Shown piece by piece: positions 8,368 to 15,391 of a stretch of 64,000 nucleotides of DNA. The stretch is from UBA3210 sp963623095. Lineage in GTDB: Bacteria; Bacillota_I; Bacilli_A; RFN20; CAG-449. How positions within the stretch are numbered: position 1 is the first letter of the stretch; each line of letters opens with the position of its first letter. A program made the translations under genes and the position numbers. The notes below the pieces were generated by a model. That model did no database searches. It was not told where the DNA came from and was given only the letters and a program-made list of their open reading frames with translations. The DNA lies in contig CAVFKD010000001.1 of assembly GCA_963623095.1 (NCBI GenBank), forward strand, positions 1 through 64,000, given 5' to 3'.

Positions 8368-8745
8368 ATGAATAAAGTTAAAAAGAATAAAAAAATCTAC
8401 ACTATTATTGCAGCGATTATCCTTGTTTTAGGTGTTGGTGCATTAGTCGGAAGCGTATTTACATTAATCTCTGGAATTAGTAAATTCTCCATTGAAGGAC
8501 AATTAGTATCCGCGATTATTGTTACTATCGTAGGTGTATTATTAGTCTTACTTGGTGGTTTCTTAGTAGTACTAGGTATTTATCATTTATGGATTGCTTC
8601 TGCGTTAAAAGCAACAGATGGCAATATCGCTGAAGGTAATGATTTAGCGAATAAAACTCTTAATTCAAAAAAATGTCCTAAATGTGGATGCACAAATACT
8701 GGCGATGTACATGTTTGCCAATGTTGTGGTGAAAAATTAGATTAA
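8368..8745 (+). CDS. Small two-helix membrane protein with a C-terminal zinc ribbon
   Basis: The 125-residue protein has two hydrophobic helices (about 11-36 and 45-75) and ends in a Cys4 ribbon, KKCPKCGCTN...VCQCCGEKLD. It follows the YdjG-like gene by 15 bases with an AAAGGA ribosome site, and a strong terminator closes the operon just after it. The shared ribbon-plus-membrane design suggests that the three proteins act together. I do not recognise a named family. Confidence 0.65.
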   Translation: MNKVKKNKKIYTIIAAIILVLGVGALVGSVFTLISGISKFSIEGQLVSAIIVTIVGVLLVLLGGFLVVLGIYHLWIASALKATDGNIAEGNDLANKTLNSKKCPKCGCTNTGDVHVCQCCGEKLD

Positions 8746-8751
8746 TCAAAT

Positions 8752-8778
8752 AAAGCTTGGCCATCGCCAAGCTTTTTT
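8752..8778. terminator. Bidirectional terminator between convergent genes
   Basis: The stem AAAGCTTGG/CCAAGCTTT closes a six-base loop, with a T run on the plus strand and A's that give T's on the minus strand. It serves both the zinc-ribbon operon and the DUF4186 gene, whose stop codon lies in the T run. Confidence 0.85.
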
Positions 8779-9148
8779 ATTTACTCTCACTTTTATCTAA
8801 TTCTTTATTAATCCAAGTCATAATTACTTCAACTATATAATCTTGCTCTTCTTGGCTTAATTCTTTATTTGGTTGGATTTTATGCCATTTTCTCATGCAT
8901 TCGCGACAGCAAGTTCCAGTCGCGTGTTGAGCGATAAATACAGGATGACCTTTCAAAGGTGTTTGTTTTCCATCATTTGGAATATAAGCAGGCGCTTCTC
9001 TTTTTTTAATAAAATCTATCGCATGAAGTTTGATTGTATCTAATCCTTTAGACTTAATATAATCAATATCTTTTTGACTTAAATGAAAGTGGCTTCTAAA
9101 TTTTGAATTACTTAATTTTTCAAATAATTGATCTAAATTATTATCCAT
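8777..9148 (-). CDS. DUF4186 family protein
   Basis: The 123-residue protein has the DUF4186 signature: a segment HPVFIAQHATGTCCRECM followed by KWH and a C-terminal helical end. The cysteine pair plus the third cysteine and nearby histidines look like a metal or redox site, but no function is known for the family. An AAGAAGG ribosome site lies nine bases before the ATG. It follows a small membrane-protein gene by 18 bases and probably shares its transcript. Confidence 0.75.
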   Translation of the reverse strand: MDNNLDQLFEKLSNSKFRSHFHLSQKDIDYIKSKGLDTIKLHAIDFIKKREAPAYIPNDGKQTPLKGHPVFIAQHATGTCCRECMRKWHKIQPNKELSQEEQDYIVEVIMTWINKELDKSESK

Positions 9149-9166
9149 TAAGATTAACCTTCTTAA

Positions 9167-9505
9167 TTAATCATCCATATGATTCATAACTCGATGAGTA
9201 AGTTCATAACTTGCTTCATCCATTTTTCTTTTATGAATCTTTATATTAATAAAATGATATAACCAGATACCAAAAATGATTGTTGAAACTCCAATAAAGA
9301 CCATTGATAAACTAAACATAATTACATATGCAGCATCATGAGGCTTATTATCACCATACATTGACGCAACAACAATGAATAGAACTATACCAATGATATA
9401 TCCGAGTATATAAAATATTCCTAAGAATTTACTTCTTCTTTGATGATGCAAGTAAATCTTTTTTTCTTCATCTCTAATTTGAATTAATTCTTCATTTTTG
9501 CTCAT
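9167..9505 (-). CDS. Small membrane protein, two helices, unknown function
   Basis: The 112-residue protein has a charged N-terminus rich in Glu, Lys and Arg, two hydrophobic helices (about 28-48 and 57-85), and a basic C-terminal tail ending in HRVMNHMDD. A ribosome site AAAGGTGAT precedes the ATG. It lies first in a two-gene minus-strand unit with the DUF4186 gene. I do not recognise the family. Confidence 0.6.
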   Translation of the reverse strand: MSKNEELIQIRDEEKKIYLHHQRRSKFLGIFYILGYIIGIVLFIVVASMYGDNKPHDAAYVIMFSLSMVFIGVSTIIFGIWLYHFINIKIHKRKMDEASYELTHRVMNHMDD

Positions 9506-9587
9506 ATAATCACCTTTTAACTATTAAATAGTCTAAATTAAAAAGTATATGTTTTCAATTATAAATAATAAAAAAAGTAATTAGTAG

Positions 9588-9617
9588 TTAGTTATAACTA
9601 ATTAGTTATGATATAAT
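9588..9617 (+). promoter_or_regulatory. Palindromic operator and -10 element upstream of the glycosyltransferase
   Basis: TTAGTTATAACTAA (9588-9601) is a perfect 14-base palindrome, and a third TTAGTTA half-site follows directly. A consensus TATAAT stands at 9612-9617, so the palindrome covers the -35 region. This is the usual place for a dimeric repressor such as a TetR or MarR protein. No such regulator gene is adjacent. Confidence 0.5.
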
Positions 9618-9654
9618 ATTTTTACAAAAAGCATTTGCTTTAGGAGGTTTGTTT

Positions 9655-10884
9655 ATGAGAATTACCGCGGTGGCAGTTGGAACAAGGGGTGATGTGAATC
9701 CATTGGTTGAATTAGGTTCTGAAATGGTTAAAAAAGGTCATGATTTTAGAATACTTGCAATGGAAGAATTTCGCCCATTAATAGAAAAAAAGAATGTAAC
9801 ATATCTTCATTTAGATGGTGACGCTGATCACGTTATGAAATATCTAGTAACTGATTATAAAAACAGTATGGATTTTATGATTGGATTAATGAAGTTAAAA
9901 AAGGAAAACCCTATGTTTATGGAACAAACATTAAAAGCTATCGAAGGCTCAGATGTGTGTATGTATGGTACTTGTTCAGGGTTTGTAAGAGATGCCGCGG
10001 ATAAATTAAATATTCCATGTATTCGTTATTTCTATAGTCCATATGATAGAACAGATTTATATTCATTATACTCTTTAGAACACAATACTCCTGCAGTTGC
10101 TAAAAGTTATGATAATATCACAAGTGGAATGCCAATGCTTTCAAATATTTTAATGGGAAAATGGAGAAAGAAAAATGGAATTCCAAAAGTAAAAAATTTT
10201 GATCACTACTTAGAACAAAATAACAAAAAAGTACTTACTTTTTACCCAGTAAGCCCATTACTTATGCCAATTGATCCAAAATGGGGTAACCATATTCATG
10301 TTACAGGATATTGGTATCATCCAGAAGAAGATGCAGTTTCATATAAAATTGATCCTAAGTTAGAAGATTTCTTAACAAATGGAGAAAAGCCTATATTTAT
10401 CGCATTTGGTAAAGCTGAATCAAAGAGCTTGGCAAAGTTACAAATTCGCGTAGTTGAGGCTTTAAAAGAAACTGGAATTAAAGCAATCGTACAAGCGTTT
10501 CAAATATCTTCCCCACAAAATACAGATAAATTATATTTTGTAGATAAAATTCCTTATAGTTATATATTCCCACGTGTTAAAGCAGTTGTCCATCATGGTG
10601 GTTGCACAACAAATGGTATTGGAATATGGTCAGGTTGCCCTACCCTTGTCATCCCTCTTGCATTAGATCAATACTATTATGGTAGAGCAGTCCATGAACT
10701 AGGAATAGGACCTCGTCCATTGTACATAAGAAAAAAGCTTTGTTCAAAAGATCAAATTAAGGATGCTTTAAATGATCTTGTCAGTGGAAAATATGATAAT
10801 CGCGCAAAAGAACTTTCCTTACAAATAAGAAAAGAAAATGGTATAGAAGAAGCAATTAAAGCAATTGAAGATTATATAAAATAA
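9655..10884 (+). CDS. GT1-family (GT-B fold) glycosyltransferase
   Basis: The 409-residue protein opens with ITAVAVGTRGDVNPLVELG, the N-terminal nucleotide-fold motif of the sterol, macrolide and antibiotic glycosyltransferases. The C-terminal donor motif HHGGCTTNGIGIWSGCPTLV, followed by a late DQYYYG, binds a UDP-sugar. Family members glucosylate lipids, sterols or drugs; the acceptor cannot be told from sequence. The ATG at 9655 follows TAGGAGG with seven bases; a TTG two codons earlier is less likely. It is a single-gene unit with its own operator-like promoter and terminator, which suits an inducible detoxifying or surface-modifying enzyme. Confidence 0.85.
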   Translation: MRITAVAVGTRGDVNPLVELGSEMVKKGHDFRILAMEEFRPLIEKKNVTYLHLDGDADHVMKYLVTDYKNSMDFMIGLMKLKKENPMFMEQTLKAIEGSDVCMYGTCSGFVRDAADKLNIPCIRYFYSPYDRTDLYSLYSLEHNTPAVAKSYDNITSGMPMLSNILMGKWRKKNGIPKVKNFDHYLEQNNKKVLTFYPVSPLLMPIDPKWGNHIHVTGYWYHPEEDAVSYKIDPKLEDFLTNGEKPIFIAFGKAESKSLAKLQIRVVEALKETGIKAIVQAFQISSPQNTDKLYFVDKIPYSYIFPRVKAVVHHGGCTTNGIGIWSGCPTLVIPLALDQYYYGRAVHELGIGPRPLYIRKKLCSKDQIKDALNDLVSGKYDNRAKELSLQIRKENGIEEAIKAIEDYIK

Positions 10885-10898
10885 ATATTTAAACCTTA

Positions 10899-10933
10899 AG
10901 CAGATATAAGACCATCTTGTATCTGCTTTTTTT
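10899..10933 (+). terminator. Terminator of the glycosyltransferase gene
   Basis: A 13-base stem (one T-G pair) beginning AGCAGATATAAGA closes a three-base loop and is followed by seven or more T's. Confidence 0.9.
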
Positions 10934-10989
10934 ACGTTAAAGATGAGATTTTTACATTAAAAGCCCTGTAAACGTCTTATAAACATCAT

Positions 10990-11030
10990 CAAAAGAAAAG
11001 ACCTGAAACCGTGTCATTTCACACGGCTTC
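10990..11030 (-). terminator. Terminator of guaA
   Basis: On the minus strand GAAGCCGTGT pairs with ACACGGTTTC around a six-base loop, and a T-rich tract (CTTTTCTTTT) follows a few bases on. It lies about 50 bases past the guaA stop codon. Confidence 0.75.
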
Positions 11031-11079
11031 AAGCCTTGAAAATACTAAATTTGTGGAACTATTTCTAAGCCACTTACTC

Positions 11080-12606
11080 TTATTCAAATTCAATTGTCGC
11101 AGGTGGTTTACTTGTTACATCATAAAGTACTCTATTAACATTATGTACTTCATTAACTATTCTTCTTGATACAATATCTAATACATCATAAGGTATTTTA
11201 GCCCAGTCAGCAGTCATACCATCAATAGAAGTAACCGCACGGATTGCAACTGAGTAAGAATATGATCTTTGATCACCCATAACACCAACTGATTTATTAT
11301 CTAATAATACAGTGAAATATTGCCATACTGATTTATCTAAACCAGCTTTTTTAAATTCTTCTCTTAAAATAGCGTCACTATCTCTAACAATTTCTAATTT
11401 ATCTTCAGTGATATCACCAATGATTCTAATCGCTAAACCTGGACCTGGGAAAGGTTGACGATTAACAAGTTCATCATCAATTCCTAATGCTTTACCAAGT
11501 CTTCTTACTTCGTCTTTAAATAATTTATTTAATGGTTCAAGAAGTTGGAATTTCATATCTTTTGGAAGACCGCCGACATTGTGATGAGATTTAATTGTTT
11601 GAGCGGTTTTAGTTCCAGATTCAATAACGTCTGTGTATAAAGTTCCTTGCGCTAAGAAAGAATAATCACCGATTTTTGCTGATTCTTCATCGAATACTTT
11701 AACGAATGTATTACCAATGATTTTTCTCTTCTTTTCAGGTTCTTTGACATCTTTTAATAAGCCTAAGAATAATTCACTTGCGTCTACTTTACATACGTCA
11801 ATTCCAAACTTTTTAAATCTTTCCATGACAATATTAGCTTCATCTTTTCTAAGTAGACCATGATCAATAAACATACATTTGAGTTGAGGACCAATTGCTT
11901 TAGAAATTAATACTGCCGCGACAGTAGAATCTACTCCGCCGGAAATACCTAATAAAACATTCTTATCTTGAACTTTTTCTTTAATAGCTTTTATTTGTTC
12001 TTGAATATATGTATCCATATTCCAAGTACAATTGCATTTACAAATCTTAATAACAAAGTTCTTTAAGATTTGGAATCCACATTCTGAATTATTAACTTCA
12101 GGATGGAATTGAACTGCATAAATATTATCTTTTGTATTTTGAATACTTGCGATAGGACAATCTGTTGTTTTAGCGAGTACTTCAAATCCTTTTGGTGCTT
12201 CAAATACGCCGTCACCATGGCTCATCCAAACCATTTGGTTAGATTTAGTTTCAGAAAATAAAATTGAGTCTTTAATAACGTTTAATTCTTTTCCGCCGTA
12301 TTCTTTATTAACACATGCTTTTACTAAACCACCGAAATGATGAGAAATATATTGCATGCCATAACAAATACCCATAACTGGAATGCCTAAAGAAAAGATT
12401 TCATCGTTACATCTAAAGGATTTAGGATCATAAACCGAATTAGGTCCTCCAGATAAAATAATACCTTTTACATTCTTTTGTTTGATTTCTTCAATTGAAA
12501 TATCATAACTGACTAGTTCTGAATATACACCCATATCACGAATTCTACGAGCGATTAGTTGGTTGTATTGACTACCAAAATCAAGTACTAAGATTTCTTC
12601 TTCCAT
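11080..12606 (-). CDS. guaA: GMP synthase (glutamine-hydrolysing)
   Basis: GuaA converts XMP to GMP with ATP and glutamine. The 508-residue protein has the class I amidotransferase domain with triad Cys81 (GICYGMQ), His168 and Glu170 (QFHPEV). The ATP-pyrophosphatase domain follows with the loop SGGVDS at 222-227, and the C-terminal dimer domain contains QPFPGPGLA. Length is normal. I chose the ATG at 12606 because an AGGAGGG site is six bases before it; 12 extra residues upstream are not supported. Its leader holds a guanine riboswitch and a terminator directly before the ribosome site, so guanine should turn it off. Confidence 0.97.
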   Translation of the reverse strand: MEEEILVLDFGSQYNQLIARRIRDMGVYSELVSYDISIEEIKQKNVKGIILSGGPNSVYDPKSFRCNDEIFSLGIPVMGICYGMQYISHHFGGLVKACVNKEYGGKELNVIKDSILFSETKSNQMVWMSHGDGVFEAPKGFEVLAKTTDCPIASIQNTKDNIYAVQFHPEVNNSECGFQILKNFVIKICKCNCTWNMDTYIQEQIKAIKEKVQDKNVLLGISGGVDSTVAAVLISKAIGPQLKCMFIDHGLLRKDEANIVMERFKKFGIDVCKVDASELFLGLLKDVKEPEKKRKIIGNTFVKVFDEESAKIGDYSFLAQGTLYTDVIESGTKTAQTIKSHHNVGGLPKDMKFQLLEPLNKLFKDEVRRLGKALGIDDELVNRQPFPGPGLAIRIIGDITEDKLEIVRDSDAILREEFKKAGLDKSVWQYFTVLLDNKSVGVMGDQRSYSYSVAIRAVTSIDGMTADWAKIPYDVLDIVSRRIVNEVHNVNRVLYDVTSKPPATIEFE

Positions 12607-12624
12607 TGTTTCCCTCCTGTTAAA

Positions 12625-12647
12625 TAAAAAAAGGGCTATCAAGCCCT
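12625..12647 (-). terminator. Attenuator terminator in the guaA leader
   Basis: On the minus strand AGGGCT and AGCCCT pair around a four-base loop and run into seven T's. The guaA ribosome site begins only nine bases later. Placed between the riboswitch and the gene, it is the natural expression platform. Confidence 0.8.
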
Positions 12648-12832
12648 AATTTTTATAAATAATATAGATTTGTTACATAAAAAGAACTAATAGAGATATT
12701 ATCAATTTTCATTTTTAATTCTTTTTCCATACATCTCCATAACCAAGCATCAGCGATATAAATAAGATTTCCCCCGATAGTCCGAAGTTACCCTACTATA
12801 ATCATTAATCCTCCCCCATAGAGATATTAACT
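12648..12832 (-). promoter_or_regulatory. Unassigned 185-base segment of the guaA leader
   Basis: This stretch separates the guanine aptamer from the terminator and is much longer than the usual few tens of bases. It contains ATATCTCTAT twice (12818-12827 and 12690-12699), and ATGGAGAT (12733-12740) can pair with either copy in an eight-base helix. With the first copy it closes a domain of about 93 bases; with the second it forms a helix next to the terminator. It also contains a five-codon reading frame (12788-12805) behind a GGGGGAGG site. I could not match the domain to a known aptamer class. Confidence 0.5.
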
Positions 12833-12898
12833 ATCGTAGTCTCGCTATTTACGGCAGCGAGGTAGAAACTTTCGAACCAATCATCGAATTTATACGAC
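12833..12898 (-). promoter_or_regulatory. Guanine-type purine riboswitch aptamer
   Basis: The minus strand carries the purine-riboswitch core: P1 TCGTA/TACGA, the junction TATAA, P2 ending with loop TGATTGG, the invariant GTTTCTACC, P3 TCGCTG/TAGCGA around the loop CCGTAAA, and the closing GACTACGA. The loop GG and CC needed for the kissing contact are present. The specificity base (position 12839) is C, as in guanine/hypoxanthine sensors; adenine sensors have U. Transcription from the promoter at 12912-12940 reads it before guaA. Confidence 0.95.
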
Positions 12899-12911
12899 CA
12901 ATTACATATTT

Positions 12912-12940
12912 AGTTTACTTTGAATAAATGTAGTTGTCTA
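12912..12940 (-). promoter_or_regulatory. Promoter of the guaA transcript
   Basis: TAGACA (12935-12940) and TAAACT (12912-12917) are separated by 17 bases on the minus strand, just ahead of the riboswitch. Confidence 0.6.
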
Positions 12941-12950
12941 TATTAACTTT

Positions 12951-12965
12951 TTGAAAGCGATTTCA
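12951..12965 (+). promoter_or_regulatory. Candidate cre box upstream of guaA
   Basis: TTGAAAGCGATTTCA fits WTGNAANCGNWNNCW at every position. It lies ten bases upstream of the guaA -35 element. It also forms part of a GAAAGC/GCTTTC hairpin, so part of the symmetry may have another cause. Confidence 0.4.
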
Positions 12966-12992
12966 TAAGCTTTCTTTTATTTTATTTTTTTA

Positions 12993-14450
12993 CTATTCAG
13001 CTTTTGTTTCTTCGCTAGTATCTGAAGTTTCTTCTTCACTAACTGGAGCAACTACTACATCTTTTGGATCTTTTAATGCTAAGTTAACTGCGATACCTAA
13101 TAACATTGCAACTGCAGTAGATGTAATTGTGATTGTTGGGTTATTAGCGTTACCGAACTTTAATGATAAACCACCAATACCTGCGACTAAGATAACACTT
13201 GCGATAAAGATATTTTTAGATACATTGAAATCAATCTTTTGTTGAATAAGCATCTTAACACCACTTGAAGCAATGAAACCATAAAGGATTAATGATACAC
13301 CACCTGTAACACATCCAGGAATTGTTTGAAGTAATGCAGTAAATGGAGTGAAGAAACCAACACCAATTGACATTATAGCCGCTAATAAGACAACTTTTAC
13401 AGAAGCAATACCAGTTGTACCAATAACTGCAACGTTTTCACCATATGTTGTATTTGCTGCACCACATAATGCACCAGATAATGCTGTAGCGACACCATCA
13501 CCAGTTAATGTTCTTCTTAAACCTGGTTCTTCATTTAATAAATCTCTACCAATGATATTACCTAAGTTTTCATGATCACCAATATGTTCACAAACTGTAA
13601 CTAATGAAACTGGAACGAATAATAAGATAACTTCACCAATTGTTGCCCAATCAAAGTTCTTAATTGAATCAAATCTTAAGAACATGAATGATTCTGCATC
13701 ATTTGGAACAAACATTTTATAATTGAAGATTGATGAGAAATCAAAGTCTGTAAAGATTTTTGTTAATGGTGTGAAATCAACAATGTTGAAATATTCATTT
13801 CCACATGCTGTATAACCAATTAATGTAATAACAACTGCGACTAAATAACCACATCCCATACCAATAACGAATGGAATTAAGCTTGCCATCTTACCTTTAC
13901 CATAGTGAGATGCACATGCAGTTGCGAATAATGCAACTAAGCCACAAAGAATTGCAATTAAATTATATGAACCATTCGCGCTAGTTAAATTTGAAACTGC
14001 GGAACTTGATAAACCTAAACCAATAACCATAATAACTGGTCCAACAATTACTGGAGGTAAAAGTTTATTTAACCAAGCTGTACCAATGAATTTAACTAAT
14101 AAAGCAATAATGCAATATACTAAACCTACTAAGAACATACCAATGATAATTGCTAAGTAGTTGTTTCCACCTGCGTTATTGATTAAGCCTACTGCAAGAG
14201 CAGATTGCATTGGAGCAATGTAAGCAAAGCTTGAGCTTAAGAAAACTGGTGATTTCATTTTTGTAATTAATAAATAACAAATTGTACCAAGACCTGCAGA
14301 TACTAATGTCGCTGCGATTGGTAAACCAGTAAGCATAGGTACTGTAATACATGCAACAAGCATTGCAAGAATGTGTTGGATCGCAAAGATAATCCAGTGC
14401 GATACTTTTTTAGGTGTTTCTTCAACATCTAGAACTAAGTTCTTTTCCAT
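12993..14450 (-). CDS. uraA: Uracil permease (NCS2 family)
   Basis: The 485-residue integral membrane protein has the NCS2 fold with about 14 hydrophobic segments. The motif HILAM near residue 27, SPVFLSSSFAYIAPM near 70, and NTTYGENVAVIGTT in the second half match the UraA/PyrP branch rather than the xanthine branch. It imports uracil with protons. GGGGGGAGG precedes the ATG. The C-terminal tail is acidic (EEETSDTSEETKAE). It is preceded by a 29-codon leader peptide and a terminator, which argues for control by pyrimidine nucleotides. The stop lies about 50 bases before the guaA promoter. Confidence 0.88.
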   Translation of the reverse strand: MEKNLVLDVEETPKKVSHWIIFAIQHILAMLVACITVPMLTGLPIAATLVSAGLGTICYLLITKMKSPVFLSSSFAYIAPMQSALAVGLINNAGGNNYLAIIIGMFLVGLVYCIIALLVKFIGTAWLNKLLPPVIVGPVIMVIGLGLSSSAVSNLTSANGSYNLIAILCGLVALFATACASHYGKGKMASLIPFVIGMGCGYLVAVVITLIGYTACGNEYFNIVDFTPLTKIFTDFDFSSIFNYKMFVPNDAESFMFLRFDSIKNFDWATIGEVILLFVPVSLVTVCEHIGDHENLGNIIGRDLLNEEPGLRRTLTGDGVATALSGALCGAANTTYGENVAVIGTTGIASVKVVLLAAIMSIGVGFFTPFTALLQTIPGCVTGGVSLILYGFIASSGVKMLIQQKIDFNVSKNIFIASVILVAGIGGLSLKFGNANNPTITITSTAVAMLLGIAVNLALKDPKDVVVAPVSEEETSDTSEETKAE

Positions 14451-14476
14451 AATATCCTCCCCCCGTAAAATTTCCT

Positions 14477-14507
14477 AAAAAAAAGGTCAACCGACGATGG
14501 TTGACCT
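14477..14507 (-). terminator. Attenuator terminator in the uraA leader
   Basis: On the minus strand AGGTCAACC and GGTTGACCT form a perfect nine-base stem with a six-base loop, followed by eight T's. It begins only four bases after the leader-peptide stop codon, so a ribosome at that stop would prevent it from folding. Confidence 0.92.
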
Positions 14508-14511
14508 AATT

Positions 14512-14601
14512 TTATATAATGGAAAAACTTGAATAGTAAAATTTAGAGAATAAATCCCCTTTTAAGATAACCTTCTTTAACTTGGAAGATGTCTTTTTCA
14601 T
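14512..14601 (-). CDS. Leader peptide of the uraA attenuator (29 aa)
   Basis: A 29-codon frame begins MKKTSSKLKKVILKGDLF and ends FYYSSFSII before TAA. It has an excellent AAGGAG site eight bases upstream of ATG. The second half of the message is rich in U. The stop codon is four bases ahead of the strong terminator stem. This matches the layout of the enteric pyrBI leader. There, low UTP slows polymerase in U-rich sequence, the translating ribosome catches up, and the terminator cannot form. The peptide itself is not expected to have a function. Confidence 0.75.
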   Translation of the reverse strand: MKKTSSKLKKVILKGDLFSKFYYSSFSII

Positions 14602-14632
14602 AGGGCGGTCTCCTTTTTACTTGTTATATGTT

Positions 14633-14655
14633 AACACAAATTAAATTTTTTGCAA
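14633..14655 (-). promoter_or_regulatory. Probable promoter of the uraA leader
   Basis: TTGCAA (14650-14655) and a poor -10 (TAACAT) about 16 bases on lie on the minus strand, just ahead of the leader-peptide ribosome site. The -10 match is weak, and a nearby TATAAC is an alternative. Confidence 0.4.
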
Positions 14656-14668
14656 GTACTAAATTTTT

Positions 14669-14683
14669 AGTAAACGCTTACAA
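14669..14683 (-). promoter_or_regulatory. Candidate cre box upstream of uraA
   Basis: The minus strand reads TTGTAAGCGTTTACT, which fits WTGNAANCGNWNNCW at every position. It lies 13 bases upstream of the -35 element, a location where CcpA activates rather than represses in Bacillus. Confidence 0.45.
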
Positions 14684-14707
14684 GACTCTTCTTTTAAGAT
14701 TTTAAAA

Positions 14708-15391
14708 TTATATAATTTTAATTAATATATCAAATATTTCATTGAGAGATTTAATTTCATAATCAGGTTTATCACTTTTCTTATTTGACTTATTATACCA
14801 AATTGTTGGTATACCTAAATTTAAACCAGATTGAATATCACTAGTTAAAGAATCACCAATAATAATCATTTCTTCTTTATTTGGATATTTTTTTAATATA
14901 GGTTCAAAGAATCTAACATCAGGCTTATCATAACCTACTTCTTCTGAAATATAGATTTCATCAAAATATTGTTTTAAACCAGATCTTTCAATTCTATTAG
15001 GATTAATGCATTTTGATCCATTAGAAATAATTATTATCTTATATCCTAATGATTTAGCTTTTTTTAAGAATTCTTCAGATTCAGGGAGTTGATAACCAAG
15101 TTCTTTTAAAAGACTATGATATATTTCATTCGCTTCATGTCCATTTATTTCTCTATCTAAACAAGTTTTAAAGAATTCTTCAAAGCGAAGATAAACAATA
15201 TCTTCTCTTAAAGCCTCTTTCTTTTCTAATAATCCCCAATACTTTTGATTAATAGATGCGTATTTATTCAATAATTCATCACTTGGTGTTACTCCATAAT
15301 GTTTTAGCATATAAGTAAGTGCTTCTTTTTCACTTCTTGTAAAATCTAAAATAGTATTATCCAAATCCATCAAAAGTATCTTTTTCATCAT
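14708..15391 (-). CDS. HAD hydrolase, YjjG-like pyrimidine nucleotidase
   Basis: The 227-residue protein has the HAD motifs in order: DLDNT (Asp9, Asp11), the motif II serine in IISNGSK, a lysine in GYDKPD, and the acidic pair in IIGDSLTSD. An alpha-helical C1 cap lies between motifs I and II. It looks most like the YjjG subgroup, which removes phosphate from non-canonical pyrimidine nucleotides. The uraA gene just downstream and a dCMP deaminase elsewhere in the window fit a pyrimidine role. Its ATG overlaps the upstream stop by four bases (ATGA). The first or second of two adjacent ATGs may be used. Confidence 0.75.
   Translation of the reverse strand: MMKKILLMDLDNTILDFTRSEKEALTYMLKHYGVTPSDELLNKYASINQKYWGLLEKKEALREDIVYLRFEEFFKTCLDREINGHEANEIYHSLLKELGYQLPESEEFLKKAKSLGYKIIIISNGSKCINPNRIERSGLKQYFDEIYISEEVGYDKPDVRFFEPILKKYPNKEEMIIIGDSLTSDIQSGLNLGIPTIWYNKSNKKSDKPDYEIKSLNEIFDILIKII

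Noticed and set aside
9655..10884. Macrolide-resistance glycosyltransferase
   Set aside because: The fold is right, but the acceptor cannot be told from sequence and other GT1 roles are equally likely.
12648..12832. PRPP/ykkC-type aptamer in the guaA leader
   Set aside because: Tandem guanine-PRPP riboswitches are known, but the conserved ykkC sequence blocks were not found in this segment.
14477..14690. PyrR-binding attenuator before uraA
   Set aside because: No PyrR-type conserved loop is visible; the leader peptide and stop-terminator spacing explain the region better.
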